Shown: positions 45,088 to 53,826 of the stretch, in pieces
How positions within the stretch are numbered: position 1 is the first letter of the stretch
Layout: each line of letters opens with the position of its first letter
From: Maribacter sp. BPC-D8
GTDB lineage: Bacteria; Bacteroidota; Bacteroidia; Flavobacteriales; Flavobacteriaceae
DNA length: 64,000 bases
Assembly (NCBI RefSeq): GCF_035207705.1
Contig: NZ_CP128187.1
Span: 2,418,001-2,482,000 of the forward strand
Direction: 5' to 3'
Made by a program: the position numbers and the translations under genes
The notes under the pieces: generated by a model
Databases searched by the model: none
Seen by the model: the letters and a program-made list of their open reading frames with translations, nothing else
Told to the model about the DNA's origin: nothing

Positions 45088-46839
45088 ATGAAAGAACTTA
45101 AGCATCTAAATAAATACTTTAAAAAATACTGGCTTAAGCTTTTTTTCGGGATCATCATAACCATAATCGCAAGGCTATTTCAATTGATCATGCCGTCTTA
45201 CGTGAATAACTCTATAACGGTAGTTGAGCAATATATAAAGGCAGAAATAGAAAAATCAACAGCTCAAGAATTGTTATTAGAATACATTCTTATAATTGTA
45301 GGTGCTGCTTTACTATCTGGATTCTTCACTTTTTTAATGCGTCAATTAATTATCAATATTTCTAGATATATAGAATTCGACCTTAAAAACGAAATATTCG
45401 ATCACTACCAGAAACTAAGCTTAAACTTCTATAAGAAAAATAGAACTGGCGATTTAATGAACAGAATAAGTGAAGACGTAAATGAAGTACGTATGTATGC
45501 GGGTCCGGCTATTATGTACGGCATACAGACACTAACTTTATTTGCTTGTTTAATACCGCTAATGTTTATTAAAGCACCAACCTTGGCAGCTTATACCTTA
45601 TTACCATTACCTTTTCTATCCGTTTTAATATATCAAATAAGTAAGGTAATACATAAGAGAAGTACAATAGTACAGCAGTATTTATCTACGTTATCGACTT
45701 TTACACAAGAAATATTTTCAGGTGTATCGGTTATAAAAGCATATGCGCTAGAACCACAAACTAATGAAGACTTAGAAAAACTTGCTATTGAAGGAAAAGA
45801 GAAGAGTGTTAGTTTGGCAAAAGTAAATGCTTGGTTCTTCCCCTTAATGATTCTTCTAATAGGTATCAGTAATATTTTGGTGATATATATAGGAGGAAAA
45901 CAATACTTAGCCGGTGAAATTGAAGTTGGTCTGATTGCGGAGTTTATATTATATGTAAACATGTTAACGTGGCCCGTTGCAATTGTAGGATGGCTTACAT
46001 CTATTGTTCAAAGAGCTGCTGCCAGTCAAGAACGTATCAACGAATTTCTAAATCAAGAATCGGAAATTAAAAACACACCCACTCACGAGCATACGGTAAA
46101 AGGTAAAATTGAATTTAGAGATGTTGATTTCACGTATCAAGATACTAACATCAATGCCTTAAAACATTTATCATTTACCATAAACGAAGGGGAAACTACA
46201 GCTATTATAGGTAAAACGGGATCAGGTAAATCTACTATTCTAGATTTAGTAGCTAGATTATACGATACTACATCAGGCGAAATTTTAATAGATGACGAGC
46301 CTATTAAAAATATTGACATAACCACTTTAAGAGAATCTATTGGTGCTGTACCACAAGATGCTTTTCTATTTTCTGATAGTATAAAGAACAATATTAAATT
46401 CGGAAAAGAAGACGCTACGGATCAAGAAATAATGGACATCGCCAAAGATGCCGTGGTTCACGAAAATATAATGGGCTTCTCTAAAAAATACGACACCGTA
46501 TTAGGTGAAAGAGGTATTACATTAAGTGGCGGACAGAAGCAGCGTGTTTCTATCGCAAGAGCATTAATTAAGAAACCACAAATTTATTTATTCGATGATT
46601 GTCTTTCTGCGGTAGATACAGAAACGGAAGAAGAAATTTTAAATAATCTTAAAAAGGCATCTAAGAATAGAACTACATTAATTGTAAGTCATAGAGTTTC
46701 TTCTGCTAAAAATGCCGATAAAATACTGGTTCTAGATGACGGTAGACTCATTCAAGAAGGTACTCACGACGAATTAAATACTCGAGAAGGGTATTATAAA
46801 GACCTCTACAGCAAACAGCTCTCAGAGAAAGAAAGTTAG
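45088..46839 (+). CDS. ABC exporter, fused permease and ATPase
   Basis: A 583-residue half-transporter of the MsbA/MdlB/BmrA class. The N-terminal half has six membrane segments (residues of about 15-300); the C-terminal half is an ABC ATPase with Walker A G-K-T-G-S-G-K-S-T (about 372-380), the Q-loop P-Q-D-A, signature L-S-G-G-Q, Walker B Y-L-F-D-D-C-L-S-A-V-D, and H-loop S-H-R. The Walker B aspartate is followed by Asp, where most ABC proteins have the catalytic Glu, a variant found in some MdlA/B-like half-transporters, and suggests it may pair with another half. Substrate unknown, probably lipid or drug. Confidence 0.92.
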   Translation: MKELKHLNKYFKKYWLKLFFGIIITIIARLFQLIMPSYVNNSITVVEQYIKAEIEKSTAQELLLEYILIIVGAALLSGFFTFLMRQLIINISRYIEFDLKNEIFDHYQKLSLNFYKKNRTGDLMNRISEDVNEVRMYAGPAIMYGIQTLTLFACLIPLMFIKAPTLAAYTLLPLPFLSVLIYQISKVIHKRSTIVQQYLSTLSTFTQEIFSGVSVIKAYALEPQTNEDLEKLAIEGKEKSVSLAKVNAWFFPLMILLIGISNILVIYIGGKQYLAGEIEVGLIAEFILYVNMLTWPVAIVGWLTSIVQRAAASQERINEFLNQESEIKNTPTHEHTVKGKIEFRDVDFTYQDTNINALKHLSFTINEGETTAIIGKTGSGKSTILDLVARLYDTTSGEILIDDEPIKNIDITTLRESIGAVPQDAFLFSDSIKNNIKFGKEDATDQEIMDIAKDAVVHENIMGFSKKYDTVLGERGITLSGGQKQRVSIARALIKKPQIYLFDDCLSAVDTETEEEILNNLKKASKNRTTLIVSHRVSSAKNADKILVLDDGRLIQEGTHDELNTREGYYKDLYSKQLSEKES

Positions 46840-46904
46840 AAAATTGTTGTCGGATAACGATTTTTTTTTCATTTTTGATAGCATAACGACACTAAACATT
46901 AGAA

Positions 46905-47300
46905 ATGAGCGAAAGAGATTTATCAGATCAGGAAGAAATTCACTCCAAAGTTTTACGCGCAGGTAGAAGAACGTACTTTTTCGATGTAAGAAGTACAAAG
47001 GCTGGGGACTATTATTTAACGATTACAGAAAGTAAGAAATTTACACATGACGATGGTTCATTCCATTACAAGAAGCATAAAATTTATTTATACAAAGAAG
47101 ACTTCGATGCCTTTAAAGAGAATGTTGAAGAAATGATGGATTTCATCATTAACGAAAAAGGATCAGAAGTAATTTCAGAAAGACACCAAAAAGACTTTAA
47201 AAAAGAAGAAGTTCAAGTAGAAGTTGAAGCTGAAGTACCTGTAGAAAATACGACTACAAATACCTCTAGCTTTACAGATGTAAGTTTCGAAGACATCTAA
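46905..47300 (+). CDS. DUF3276 / PUR-alpha-like nucleic-acid-binding protein
   Basis: A 131-residue protein. Residues of about 10-90 carry the DUF3276 domain (S-K-V-L-R-A-G-R-R-T-Y-F-F-D-V-R, Y-Y-L-T-I-T-E-S-K-K, K-H-K-I-Y-L-Y-K-E-D-F), a PUR-type single-stranded nucleic-acid-binding fold almost universal in Bacteroidota and Borrelia-like lineages. The C-terminus is acidic and repetitive (E-V-Q-V-E-V-E-A-E-V) and likely disordered. A strong terminator follows. Confidence 0.92.
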   Translation: MSERDLSDQEEIHSKVLRAGRRTYFFDVRSTKAGDYYLTITESKKFTHDDGSFHYKKHKIYLYKEDFDAFKENVEEMMDFIINEKGSEVISERHQKDFKKEEVQVEVEAEVPVENTTTNTSSFTDVSFEDI

Positions 47301-47325
47301 TCTTTAAAATTTTCTTTAAATAATT

Positions 47326-47355
47326 AACGACCCTTATTTAAGGGTCGTTTTTATT
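47326..47355 (+). terminator. Rho-independent terminator of the DUF3276 gene
   Basis: A perfect 11-bp stem (AACGACCCTTA / TAAGGGTCGTT) with a 2-nt centre, followed by a T-rich tract (TTTTATTTT), 26 bp after the stop. Confidence 0.92.
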
Positions 47356-47399
47356 TTGTGAGTATTTGACTCTAGCGAAAAAAATTGAAAACTAATTAA

Positions 47400-47984
47400 A
47401 TGAAATTTTATCTCTTTTACTTTTTTATACTAGCCGCAATATCAAGTTGTAAAAATGACAAAAAAGATAATCGTGATTCAAATATTGAGAAAATTGAAAC
47501 CCAAATTATTGAGAAAAGAAATGAAGATTTAACTAAGAAAAATACTGATTCGTCAGAATTTAAAAATATGATAGGTTCTAATTGTGCTCATCCTGAGTTT
47601 TTTGAATTCAAAAACTATAAAGAGTATTGTATGGCAGATACAATTAGCATTGATTTGAATGGAAACGGGTTAATAGAAAAAGTATATTTTGACAACAAAG
47701 ATTGTCCTAAACTAATAATCAAAGAAAAAGGAGAAGATTTAATTTCAATTGGCTGTGGAAAAGATAAATACAAAGGGCTTCCTAATGCAATTGGTTGGGT
47801 AAATTTATGGTGCGTTGTATCTGATAAAAAGACATTTGAAATTTTAGTAGAAAATGGTGAGTTGCTTAGCGAAAAATCCGTGAGTTTGGAGAGACCCAGT
47901 ATATACGTTGGGAAAGAAGAAGCAGGTGGAGGAATTATAACATATCGAAATGGGAAGCTTTCTTGGATACACCAATCTGACTAA
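47400..47984 (+). CDS. Lipoprotein of unknown function
   Basis: A 194-residue lipoprotein with signal and lipobox A-I-S-S-C (Cys about 17), then a lysine/aspartate-rich linker. The mature domain has D-L-N-G-N-G-L-I-E, which resembles a calcium-binding VCBS/EF-hand-like loop, plus paired Cys (C-P-K-L, I-G-C-G-K) and a Trp-rich end (S-W-I-H-Q-S-D). I do not recognise a family. It converges with the acyltransferase operon and lies between two terminators or gaps, so it is probably monocistronic. Confidence 0.75.
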   Translation: MKFYLFYFFILAAISSCKNDKKDNRDSNIEKIETQIIEKRNEDLTKKNTDSSEFKNMIGSNCAHPEFFEFKNYKEYCMADTISIDLNGNGLIEKVYFDNKDCPKLIIKEKGEDLISIGCGKDKYKGLPNAIGWVNLWCVVSDKKTFEILVENGELLSEKSVSLERPSIYVGKEEAGGGIITYRNGKLSWIHQSD

Positions 47985-48069
47985 AGGATAACGATTTATA
48001 AGCTCCGGTTTTAAGTCCAGTAATGGGTAATAAAATGACGACTCTGCTTGACCTGACCCAAGCGATACT

Positions 48070-49122
48070 CTATCGCAAACCATACTTCACCAACCCTAAA
48101 TTTATCAAAGCCAACATACATATATCTATTACTGCGATATAAGAAGTAAAGAATATTGCTATCACCGCAAACAATAAAACCATATAAATAGGATAAGATA
48201 TCATTGCAAATGCAAACCTAAACGTACCCATAAACTCATCTTCTGGAACTTTTGACTTCAACCATAATTTCCAAATTAATACTATAGGGAAATTTAGCAA
48301 TGCGAATATCCATTTGAACATATTGAAACCCTGCTTTTCTGAAGCAAGATCAATTGAACTATCGACACCTTGCTGGGTCAACATCTTTATCTTTTCGTTG
48401 ACTGCAGTAGGATTGATAAAATCGACCTTTTCTGACTTCAACCCATTTAAAATAGCATCATAATCAACATTACTTGGAATATGAGTCGTTAGATGTTCTA
48501 AACTCGTAGAAATCTCATTTTTAATAGTAATGACAGATGTATTCAAATCATTCTCATCAAATAAACTTCTTGCCGAAATTGGCTTTCCATAACAAATAGC
48601 CACCTCATCTGGAAAATGAGCTGCATGCTTATAATTAAACCCAACAGGAATCAACTGAACATCTAACGCTGGGTACATTTCAAAAGTTCTAAAGAGTATT
48701 CTGGTAAACCCCTTACTCAATGGTCTAACGCTGCGTTTAAGACTATGATTGGCTTCGGGAAACAAAAGCAATGCTTCTCCGCTACTTAAAATTTCTGCGC
48801 ATGAATTAAAAATGGCGTCGTTATTAGAAAGCGTATCTCTACCATCTCGCATTCTGTAAATTGGTAGCATTTGAAAGTAAGAGAACACACGTTTCAATAA
48901 ATTGCCTTTAAAAACATCTGAACGCGTTAGAAAGTAAGGTTTTCTATTACAGTCTGTAGCAATTAGTAATACATCAATCAATGCACTTTGATGATTAGGT
49001 AGAAACATTACCGGTTTATCTTTAGGTATATGTTCTAGCCCTGAAATATGGATTTTCCTATGATAGCCGTAGAGTCCCGTTTTTACTACAGATTTCACTA
49101 ATGAATATATGATTGCACTCAC
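48070..49122 (-). CDS. PlsC-type acyltransferase with membrane tail
   Basis: A 350-residue membrane-associated acyltransferase of the 1-acylglycerol-3-phosphate acyltransferase (PlsC) superfamily. The catalytic motif N-H-Q-S-A-L-I-D (His and Asp of HxxxxD) is near residue 43, and L-F-P-E-A-N-H-S-L-K supplies the acyl-acceptor block. The C-terminus has two hydrophobic segments (about 265-285 and 297-340). The start is GTG, overlapping the preceding stop by four bases (GTGA), so translation is coupled to the BASS transporter. The acyl acceptor is unproven. Confidence 0.9.
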   Translation of the reverse strand: MSAIIYSLVKSVVKTGLYGYHRKIHISGLEHIPKDKPVMFLPNHQSALIDVLLIATDCNRKPYFLTRSDVFKGNLLKRVFSYFQMLPIYRMRDGRDTLSNNDAIFNSCAEILSSGEALLLFPEANHSLKRSVRPLSKGFTRILFRTFEMYPALDVQLIPVGFNYKHAAHFPDEVAICYGKPISARSLFDENDLNTSVITIKNEISTSLEHLTTHIPSNVDYDAILNGLKSEKVDFINPTAVNEKIKMLTQQGVDSSIDLASEKQGFNMFKWIFALLNFPIVLIWKLWLKSKVPEDEFMGTFRFAFAMISYPIYMVLLFAVIAIFFTSYIAVIDICMLALINLGLVKYGLR

Positions 49123-50039
49123 GCTATTGTCTCTTTAGCAACTGATTTTCTATTCCAAAAAGCAGCCAAAATTAAACCAGACACAATATGCCAAACACCC
49201 CAAAAGGCAGCAATAAGTGCCATACCCCCTAATCCGTCGAAAAAAGTAAAAATCAATAGCAAACCTAATCCAGAATTCTGTATACCTGTCTCTATGGTTA
49301 TCGACCGAAGGCTATCCTCTGGTAATTTAAAAATTCGTCCAAGGCTGTATCCCGTAGAAAATGCAACTAGATTATGAATTAAAACAATCCAAAAGACATA
49401 AAAAATATAGTCCATAAAGATGATGCGGTTATTATATAATGCGATAAATACCAGACAGATAAAAAACACTAAGGATACTACTTTTAGCTTCTTAGCTATT
49501 TTCAAAGCGATTTTTGGTTTTTTATAATTGACATACATACCCAATAGCAAAGGCAAACCTAATAATAGAAAAACCAATTTTATCATTTCTATAGGTGCTA
49601 TAGAAATGTTTTGAATAAGACCCGCACTTGGCTCATAAAACATAGACCAAAAATGAAAATTTAAGGGAGTCATAACAACCGCTAACATAGTAGCGATGGC
49701 AGTAAGGCTAACAGATAATGCCGTATTCGCTTTAGATAAATAAGATATAAAATTAGAAATATTACCACCAGGGCACGCAGCTACCATAAACATACCCAAA
49801 GCAATGCTTGGTAGGGGTTCGATAACAAATACCAATAAAAAAGTCAATGCGGGTAATACAAGAAATTGACTACATAAACCTACTAATAATGCCTTTGGTT
49901 TTGACCATAAAGGCTTAAAATCTGATATTGATATTTCTAAGGCTACGCCAAACATGACCAAACTTAAAACAAGGTTCATAATCCATAATGAACCTGAATC
50001 AAAATTAATATGAATGTTATCTAAGATATTATCAGTCAA
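49119..50039 (-). CDS. Bile acid:sodium symporter family transporter
   Basis: A 306-residue BASS-family membrane protein with about nine to ten hydrophobic segments. Family features are M-F-G-V-A-L-E-I near residue 34, A-C-P-G-G-N-I-S-N near 88 (sodium-site region) and E-T-G-I-Q-N-S-G-L-G near 250. Bacterial members import organic anions such as pantoate or keto acids with sodium; the substrate is unknown. The start is taken as TTG because the N-terminal S-L-W-I-M-N-L-V-L segment is needed; an ATG lies 60 bp inside. It lies 4 bp after csaA. Confidence 0.9.
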   Translation of the reverse strand: MTDNILDNIHINFDSGSLWIMNLVLSLVMFGVALEISISDFKPLWSKPKALLVGLCSQFLVLPALTFLLVFVIEPLPSIALGMFMVAACPGGNISNFISYLSKANTALSVSLTAIATMLAVVMTPLNFHFWSMFYEPSAGLIQNISIAPIEMIKLVFLLLGLPLLLGMYVNYKKPKIALKIAKKLKVVSLVFFICLVFIALYNNRIIFMDYIFYVFWIVLIHNLVAFSTGYSLGRIFKLPEDSLRSITIETGIQNSGLGLLLIFTFFDGLGGMALIAAFWGVWHIVSGLILAAFWNRKSVAKETIA

Positions 50040-50043
50040 AAAA

Positions 50044-50382
50044 TTAGGAAATTTTTAATCCGTTGGGCACTTTCATTTGAGGTTGAAGAAGCACCACAGA
50101 ACTATTGTCTACAGCACCTAATATAAGACATTCACTCATAAAATTGGCAATTTGTTTTTTAGGAAAATTAACAACAGCGGTAACTTGCAGTCCAATAAGA
50201 TCCTCTTTATTATACTTTTCTGTTATCTGAGCTGATGTTTTTCTAACCCCAATTTCATCACCAAAATCTACATGTAACTTGTACGAAGGGTTTCGGGCCT
50301 CTGGGAAGTCTAAAGCAGCTACAATAGTTCCTATTCTTATATCAATTTTACTAAAATCTTGCCATGTAATCGTTTCTTCCAT
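50044..50382 (-). CDS. csaA: CsaA-like tRNA-binding-domain protein
   Basis: A 112-residue stand-alone EMAP-II/tRNA-binding OB-fold protein. D-I-R-I-G-T-I-V-A-A, E-A-R-N-P-S-Y-K-L, G-V-R-K-T-S-A-Q-I-T and V-N-F-P-K-K-Q-I-A-N-F-M-S-E match CsaA, described in Bacillus as an export-related chaperone and tRNA binder. It overlaps the upstream small gene's stop by one base, indicating coupling. Confidence 0.93.
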   Translation of the reverse strand: MEETITWQDFSKIDIRIGTIVAALDFPEARNPSYKLHVDFGDEIGVRKTSAQITEKYNKEDLIGLQVTAVVNFPKKQIANFMSECLILGAVDNSSVVLLQPQMKVPNGLKIS

Positions 50383-50684
50383 TAGCTCAATTTAAGCTTT
50401 TCTATCAAATCTTTAGGTACATTACCCGCATACATACCGTAAGCATCTACTAATAGTCCCTTTTCACCGGTACTCGTTTCAATGACATATAAAATGGTAT
50501 TATCATCGGGGTTGCTCATACCTTCAAAACGATAGAATTTTACCACATCTAATTCAGTAGCATTATGAATATGTTTCTTGCTTTTGTTTTCTACACCAGC
50601 GTCACACAAATTAAAATCTTCTGTGTAACCTTCTTCTTGTAATGCTTTAATTGCGATCGATAAAGAAATATATGAATTTTCCAT
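50382..50684 (-). CDS. Small conserved Bacteroidota protein
   Basis: A 100-residue cytoplasmic protein from the ATG at 50684. Visible: G-Y-T-E-D-F-N-L near residue 19 and F-Y-R-F-E-G-M-S-N-P-D-D near 52, a pattern common in Bacteroidota and sometimes wrongly named phosphoribosylpyrophosphate synthetase; no PRPP-binding loop is present. The frame extends a further 96 bp but that would overlap the divergent redoxin gene. First gene of the csaA operon. Function unknown. Confidence 0.75.
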   Translation of the reverse strand: MENSYISLSIAIKALQEEGYTEDFNLCDAGVENKSKKHIHNATELDVVKFYRFEGMSNPDDNTILYVIETSTGEKGLLVDAYGMYAGNVPKDLIEKLKLS

Positions 50685-50773
50685 ATTAGTAATTTTTATA
50701 GGTTTATGAATTCCATAAAGAAAAGACAAGCTTAATATAATCGTTAACTTAGTACCATAAATTATTAGTTGAT

Positions 50774-51337
50774 ATGGCAAGAACAGAAAGTAAAATGTTA
50801 GCGTTGGGTACGGTAGCTCCAGAATTTAGTCTGTTAGATACGGTTAGCAAAAAAACCATGAATCTTCATTCTTTAAATGGTAGTAAAGGAACGGTGATTA
50901 TGTTCATTTGCAACCATTGCCCATTTGTTATTCATGTAAATCCTGAAATTACTAAAATGGCTTTAGAATATCAGAAACAAGGTGTTCACTTTATCGCTAT
51001 ATCTAGTAATGATGTAGAGAAGTACCCAGAAGATGACCCACAATTCATGAGAATAAAAGCAAAAGCCGAAAATTATACATTCCCTTATTTATATGATGAA
51101 GACCAATCGGTAGCCAAAAAATATGATGCCGCTTGTACACCAGATTTTTTTCTTTTTGACGAAGGATTAAAATTGGTTTACAGAGGTCAATTAGACGACT
51201 CTAGACCGGGGAACGGATTACCGTTAACAGGTAAAGATCTTAGAAGTGCCATTGAAAAAATTTTAAAAGGAGAAGAAATTAATCCTGTTCAAAAACCTAG
51301 TATCGGTTGTAATATTAAATGGAAATCTAACGTTTAA
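50774..51337 (+). CDS. Thioredoxin-like redoxin with C-N-H-C site
   Basis: A 187-residue AhpC/TSA-like thioredoxin-fold protein without a signal peptide. The redox motif is C-N-H-C-P-F-V near residue 46; F-F-L-F-D-E-G-L-K and L-D-D-S-R-P are also typical. C-N-H-C members are widespread and their substrate is not established, though a thiol peroxidase or reductase role is likely. It reads divergently from the csaA operon across 89 bp and precedes a GNAT gene by 25 bp. Confidence 0.9.
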   Translation: MARTESKMLALGTVAPEFSLLDTVSKKTMNLHSLNGSKGTVIMFICNHCPFVIHVNPEITKMALEYQKQGVHFIAISSNDVEKYPEDDPQFMRIKAKAENYTFPYLYDEDQSVAKKYDAACTPDFFLFDEGLKLVYRGQLDDSRPGNGLPLTGKDLRSAIEKILKGEEINPVQKPSIGCNIKWKSNV

Positions 51338-51362
51338 TTATAGTCTCTTTTTATTTTAGATT

Positions 51363-51890
51363 ATGGAGAATAACATTCAGTTTATACTACTGAAGCCAGA
51401 ACATTACAACACGTATATTGAAATAGGTACAAAAGCTTATAATCAACATTACAGACATCTTTGGCCTAATGGTGACACAACTACCTATCTTGAAAATAGT
51501 TTTACTAAAGAAGTACTCTTATATGAAGAGAAAGACGAAGACACCGCTTTATATCTGATAAAATTAAATTCTAACTACGTAGGTATACTAAAAGTTACAT
51601 TACATAAACAACTACAAGATTATAGCAAAGCTGATGCTTTATATCTCGATAAAATCTATATTCTTAACGAATTTTCGGGCAAAGGCATAGGTTCCAAAAC
51701 CCTAAAATTTGTTAAACAAATTGCTACAGACCATTCTAAAAAGGCAATTTTTCTAGAGTCAATGCAAAAAGGATTGGCACTACCCTTCTATTTATCACAT
51801 TCTTTCTCTATTGCTGCAAACACGCAAGTACCCTTCAACAATGTTATTGAAGAAGAAAAACCAATGTATTTACTTAGAAAAGATTTATAA
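51363..51890 (+). CDS. GNAT family N-acetyltransferase
   Basis: A 175-residue acetyltransferase. The acetyl-CoA loop is G-K-G-I-G-S-K-T-L near residue 110, preceded by the beta-strand L-Y-L-D-K-I-Y-I, and F-L-E-S-M-Q-K-G-L and F-Y-L-S-H-S-F complete the fold. The substrate is not predictable. It is 25 bp after the redoxin gene and probably co-transcribed; it ends 4 bp from the convergent DinB-type gene. Confidence 0.85.
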   Translation: MENNIQFILLKPEHYNTYIEIGTKAYNQHYRHLWPNGDTTTYLENSFTKEVLLYEEKDEDTALYLIKLNSNYVGILKVTLHKQLQDYSKADALYLDKIYILNEFSGKGIGSKTLKFVKQIATDHSKKAIFLESMQKGLALPFYLSHSFSIAANTQVPFNNVIEEEKPMYLLRKDL

Positions 51891-51894
51891 AGTT

Positions 51895-52431
51895 TTACCA
51901 ACCTTTACTTAAAGCCAAATTTTCTATGTGCGCAAAATGGTGGTTACTATGCCATGCATATTTACCAATATTTTCTGCCACAGAAACATTAACACTCCCC
52001 ACTGGATGTATATAACTTTTTTCAAAATCTGCCGATTCAAGGTGATTTAATAAATAAACCAATTTGGCATGTAATGCTGTTAAATAAGAAAGCGATAAAG
52101 AAATTGGTGCTGTCTTGGCATCTATCAGTTCACTCCACAACTTTTCTTCATAAACTTTAATGAGCGGTCTATTCTCTGTCAATGCCCATTTAAAACGGGT
52201 ATAACTATGGTGATGACTATCTGCCATATGGTGTATTACTTGCCTAACGGTCCATCCGCCTTCTCGATAAGGAGTATTTAGCTGTTCTTCAGAAAAATTA
52301 TGCACAAGGTTTGACAAACGTTTAGGTAATGTTTCTAATACATTTATCCAATTTGAAATATCATCTTTTGAAATATTTTCAGGACATTCAAAATGCCCGA
52401 TCGGATACTTTAATTTTTCTAAATCTTTCAT
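51895..52431 (-). CDS. DinB/YfiT-type metal-dependent transferase
   Basis: A 178-residue four-helix DinB-superfamily protein of the YfiT group, linked in Firmicutes and Bacteroidota to bacillithiol S-transferase activity. Metal-ligand histidines are visible in V-I-H-H-M-A-D-S-H-H-H (about 66-76) and near the C-terminus in W-H-S-N-H-H-F-A-H. The start P-I-G-H-F-E-C-P matches YfiT-like proteins. Bacillithiol use is inferred from family only. Confidence 0.88.
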   Translation of the reverse strand: MKDLEKLKYPIGHFECPENISKDDISNWINVLETLPKRLSNLVHNFSEEQLNTPYREGGWTVRQVIHHMADSHHHSYTRFKWALTENRPLIKVYEEKLWSELIDAKTAPISLSLSYLTALHAKLVYLLNHLESADFEKSYIHPVGSVNVSVAENIGKYAWHSNHHFAHIENLALSKGW

Positions 52432-52542
52432 AAACTAAAAGTAGAAAATTTTAATAGACTTTTAACCTAAAACCTATGCTCAACATTATATAATCTACTA
52501 ATTTTATAGGATATTAAAATAAACATACAAAATCATATTATT

Positions 52543-53181
52543 ATGGCAACAATACGTTTAGGTGACAAAGCACCAAATTTCACAGCAGATAGCTCAATGG
52601 GCACAATTAATTTGTACGATTACCTAGGTGACAGTTGGGGAATATTATTTTCTCACCCAGCAGATTTCACTCCTGTTTGTACCACTGAATTAGGTACGGC
52701 GGCGAAATTCAAAGATGAGTTCGACAAGAGAAATGTGAAGATGATTGCACTAAGTGTTGATGGTGCAGCCTCGCATGCAGAATGGATCAAGGATATTAAT
52801 GAAGTGCAAAATACGGTCGTTAATTTTCCGATTATTGCAGATGAAGACAAGAAGGTATCTCATTTATATGATATGATTCACCCAAATGCAGATAATAATC
52901 TTACGGTTCGTTCTGTATTTATTATTGCACCAGATAAATCTGTGAAACTAACATTAACCTACCCAGCATCTACAGGTAGAAATTTCTATGAGCTGTTAAG
53001 AGTAATAGATTCTTTACAACTTACAGCTAACCATAAGGTTGCAACACCAGCAAATTGGGAACATGGCAAAGATGTAGTAGTGAGTCCGGCTATATCTACC
53101 GCTGATGCAAAAAATATTTTTTCAAAGGGAGTTACAGAGGTTAAACCATATTTGAGAATGACACCAGACCCTACTGCATAG
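52543..53181 (+). CDS. 1-Cys peroxiredoxin (Prx6 type)
   Basis: A 212-residue peroxidase. The peroxidatic Cys is in P-A-D-F-T-P-V-C-T-T-E-L, near residue 46, and it is the only Cys in the protein, so it is a 1-Cys enzyme needing an external thiol. T-V-R-S-V-F-I-I, Y-P-A-S-T-G-R-N and the Prx6 C-terminal extension (P-A-N-W, K-P-Y-L-R) are present. It reduces H2O2 and organic peroxides in the cytoplasm. Confidence 0.95.
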   Translation: MATIRLGDKAPNFTADSSMGTINLYDYLGDSWGILFSHPADFTPVCTTELGTAAKFKDEFDKRNVKMIALSVDGAASHAEWIKDINEVQNTVVNFPIIADEDKKVSHLYDMIHPNADNNLTVRSVFIIAPDKSVKLTLTYPASTGRNFYELLRVIDSLQLTANHKVATPANWEHGKDVVVSPAISTADAKNIFSKGVTEVKPYLRMTPDPTA

Positions 53182-53274
53182 GTCTAAAAACGAGTTCATA
53201 CTCAATACATTAGATAAAAATTGTTAACCTTAAGATAACATACAAGAATTTAAGTTTTTAAACAAAAAAAAAAC

Positions 53275-53282
53275 TATCTTCG
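53275..53282 (+). promoter_or_regulatory. Possible -7 box of the cold-shock gene
   Basis: TATCTTCG, one base off TAnnTTTG, 29 bp before the ATG and after an A-rich tract. Confidence 0.35.
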
Positions 53283-53311
53283 TGCTTTAATTAATATTTA
53301 ATTTTTCTATT

Positions 53312-53506
53312 ATGAGTAAAGGAACAGTAAAATTCTTCAATGATTCTAAAGGTTACGGATTTATCACTGAAGATGGTTCAAACGAAGATCATTTTGTACA
53401 CATTTCTGGCTTAATCGATGAAGTTCGTGAAGGTGATGTTGTAGAATTTGAACTACAACAAGGTAAAAAAGGATTAAACGCCGTTAATGTGAAGGTACTT
53501 GACTAG
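53312..53506 (+). CDS. Cold-shock domain protein
   Basis: A 64-residue OB-fold cold-shock protein. Both RNA-binding motifs are intact: K-G-Y-G-F-I (RNP1) and H-F-V-H-I-S (RNP2). Such proteins bind single-stranded RNA and DNA and act as RNA chaperones. It is slightly shorter than E. coli CspA (70). The gene is monocistronic with a strong terminator. Confidence 0.96.
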   Translation: MSKGTVKFFNDSKGYGFITEDGSNEDHFVHISGLIDEVREGDVVEFELQQGKKGLNAVNVKVLD

Positions 53507-53532
53507 GTAACGACTTAACTTTTTTATAGTAT

Positions 53533-53564
53533 AAAACCCGAACCAATTGGTTCGGGTTTTTTTT
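53533..53564 (+). terminator. Rho-independent terminator of the cold-shock gene
   Basis: A perfect palindromic stem (AAAACCCGAACCAA and complement) followed by eight T residues; one of the strongest terminators in the window. Confidence 0.95.
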
Positions 53565-53672
53565 GTGTCTTATATTTTTAAAAAAAAATGTTCAACTTAA
53601 ACGCAACCTTTTATACAAATACATATCTATTGATTAAACAAGAACGGTTCCCCGACCTTATACCATGTATTT

Positions 53673-53759
53673 ATGACCACATTTTTGACCGTATTTTTAG
53701 TTTTAATGATAGTAAATATCATTTTACTTTTAGGTAGTTTCATTACTCGTAAAAAGTAA
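53673..53759 (+). CDS. Possible 28-residue single-span membrane peptide
   Basis: This short frame encodes a hydrophobic peptide (starts M-T-T-F-L-T-V-F-L-V-L-M, ends G-S-F-I-T-R-K-K), a pattern of one membrane helix with a basic cytoplasmic end, typical of bacterial small membrane proteins. It occupies an otherwise empty interval between two terminators. No ribosome site is clear. An overlapping 49-residue frame (53588-53737) exists in another phase, so coding status is uncertain. The rest of the 53507-53826 gap holds only the two terminators. Confidence 0.3.
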   Translation: MTTFLTVFLVLMIVNIILLLGSFITRKK

Positions 53760-53763
53760 TCAC

Positions 53764-53798
53764 AAAAAAAACACCCATATCAAATGATATAGGTGTTT
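53764..53798 (-). terminator. Terminator of the PPIase gene
   Basis: A stem of 7 and 6 bp separated by one mismatch (AAACACC..ATATCA / TGATAT..GGTGTTT, 53769-53798) with a 2-nt centre; in minus-strand reading it is followed by eight T residues. Confidence 0.85.
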
Positions 53799-53826
53799 CA
53801 TTGGTATTTTAAAGTATCTAGGTTGC

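Noticed and set aside
46852..47998. Repeated 12-mer GGATAACGATTT flanking the DUF3276 and lipoprotein genes, resembling a cassette end
   Set aside because: No inverted partner typical of attC sites is present and 12-base repeats are expected by chance many times in 64 kb, so no integron cassette is claimed.
50382..50780. Small protein named PRPP synthetase by habit
   Set aside because: No PRPP-binding loop or catalytic flap is present, and 100 residues is far too short.
53588..53737. 49-residue frame overlapping the candidate small membrane peptide
   Set aside because: It has no recognisable features, no upstream signal and a less coherent composition than the hydrophobic frame.
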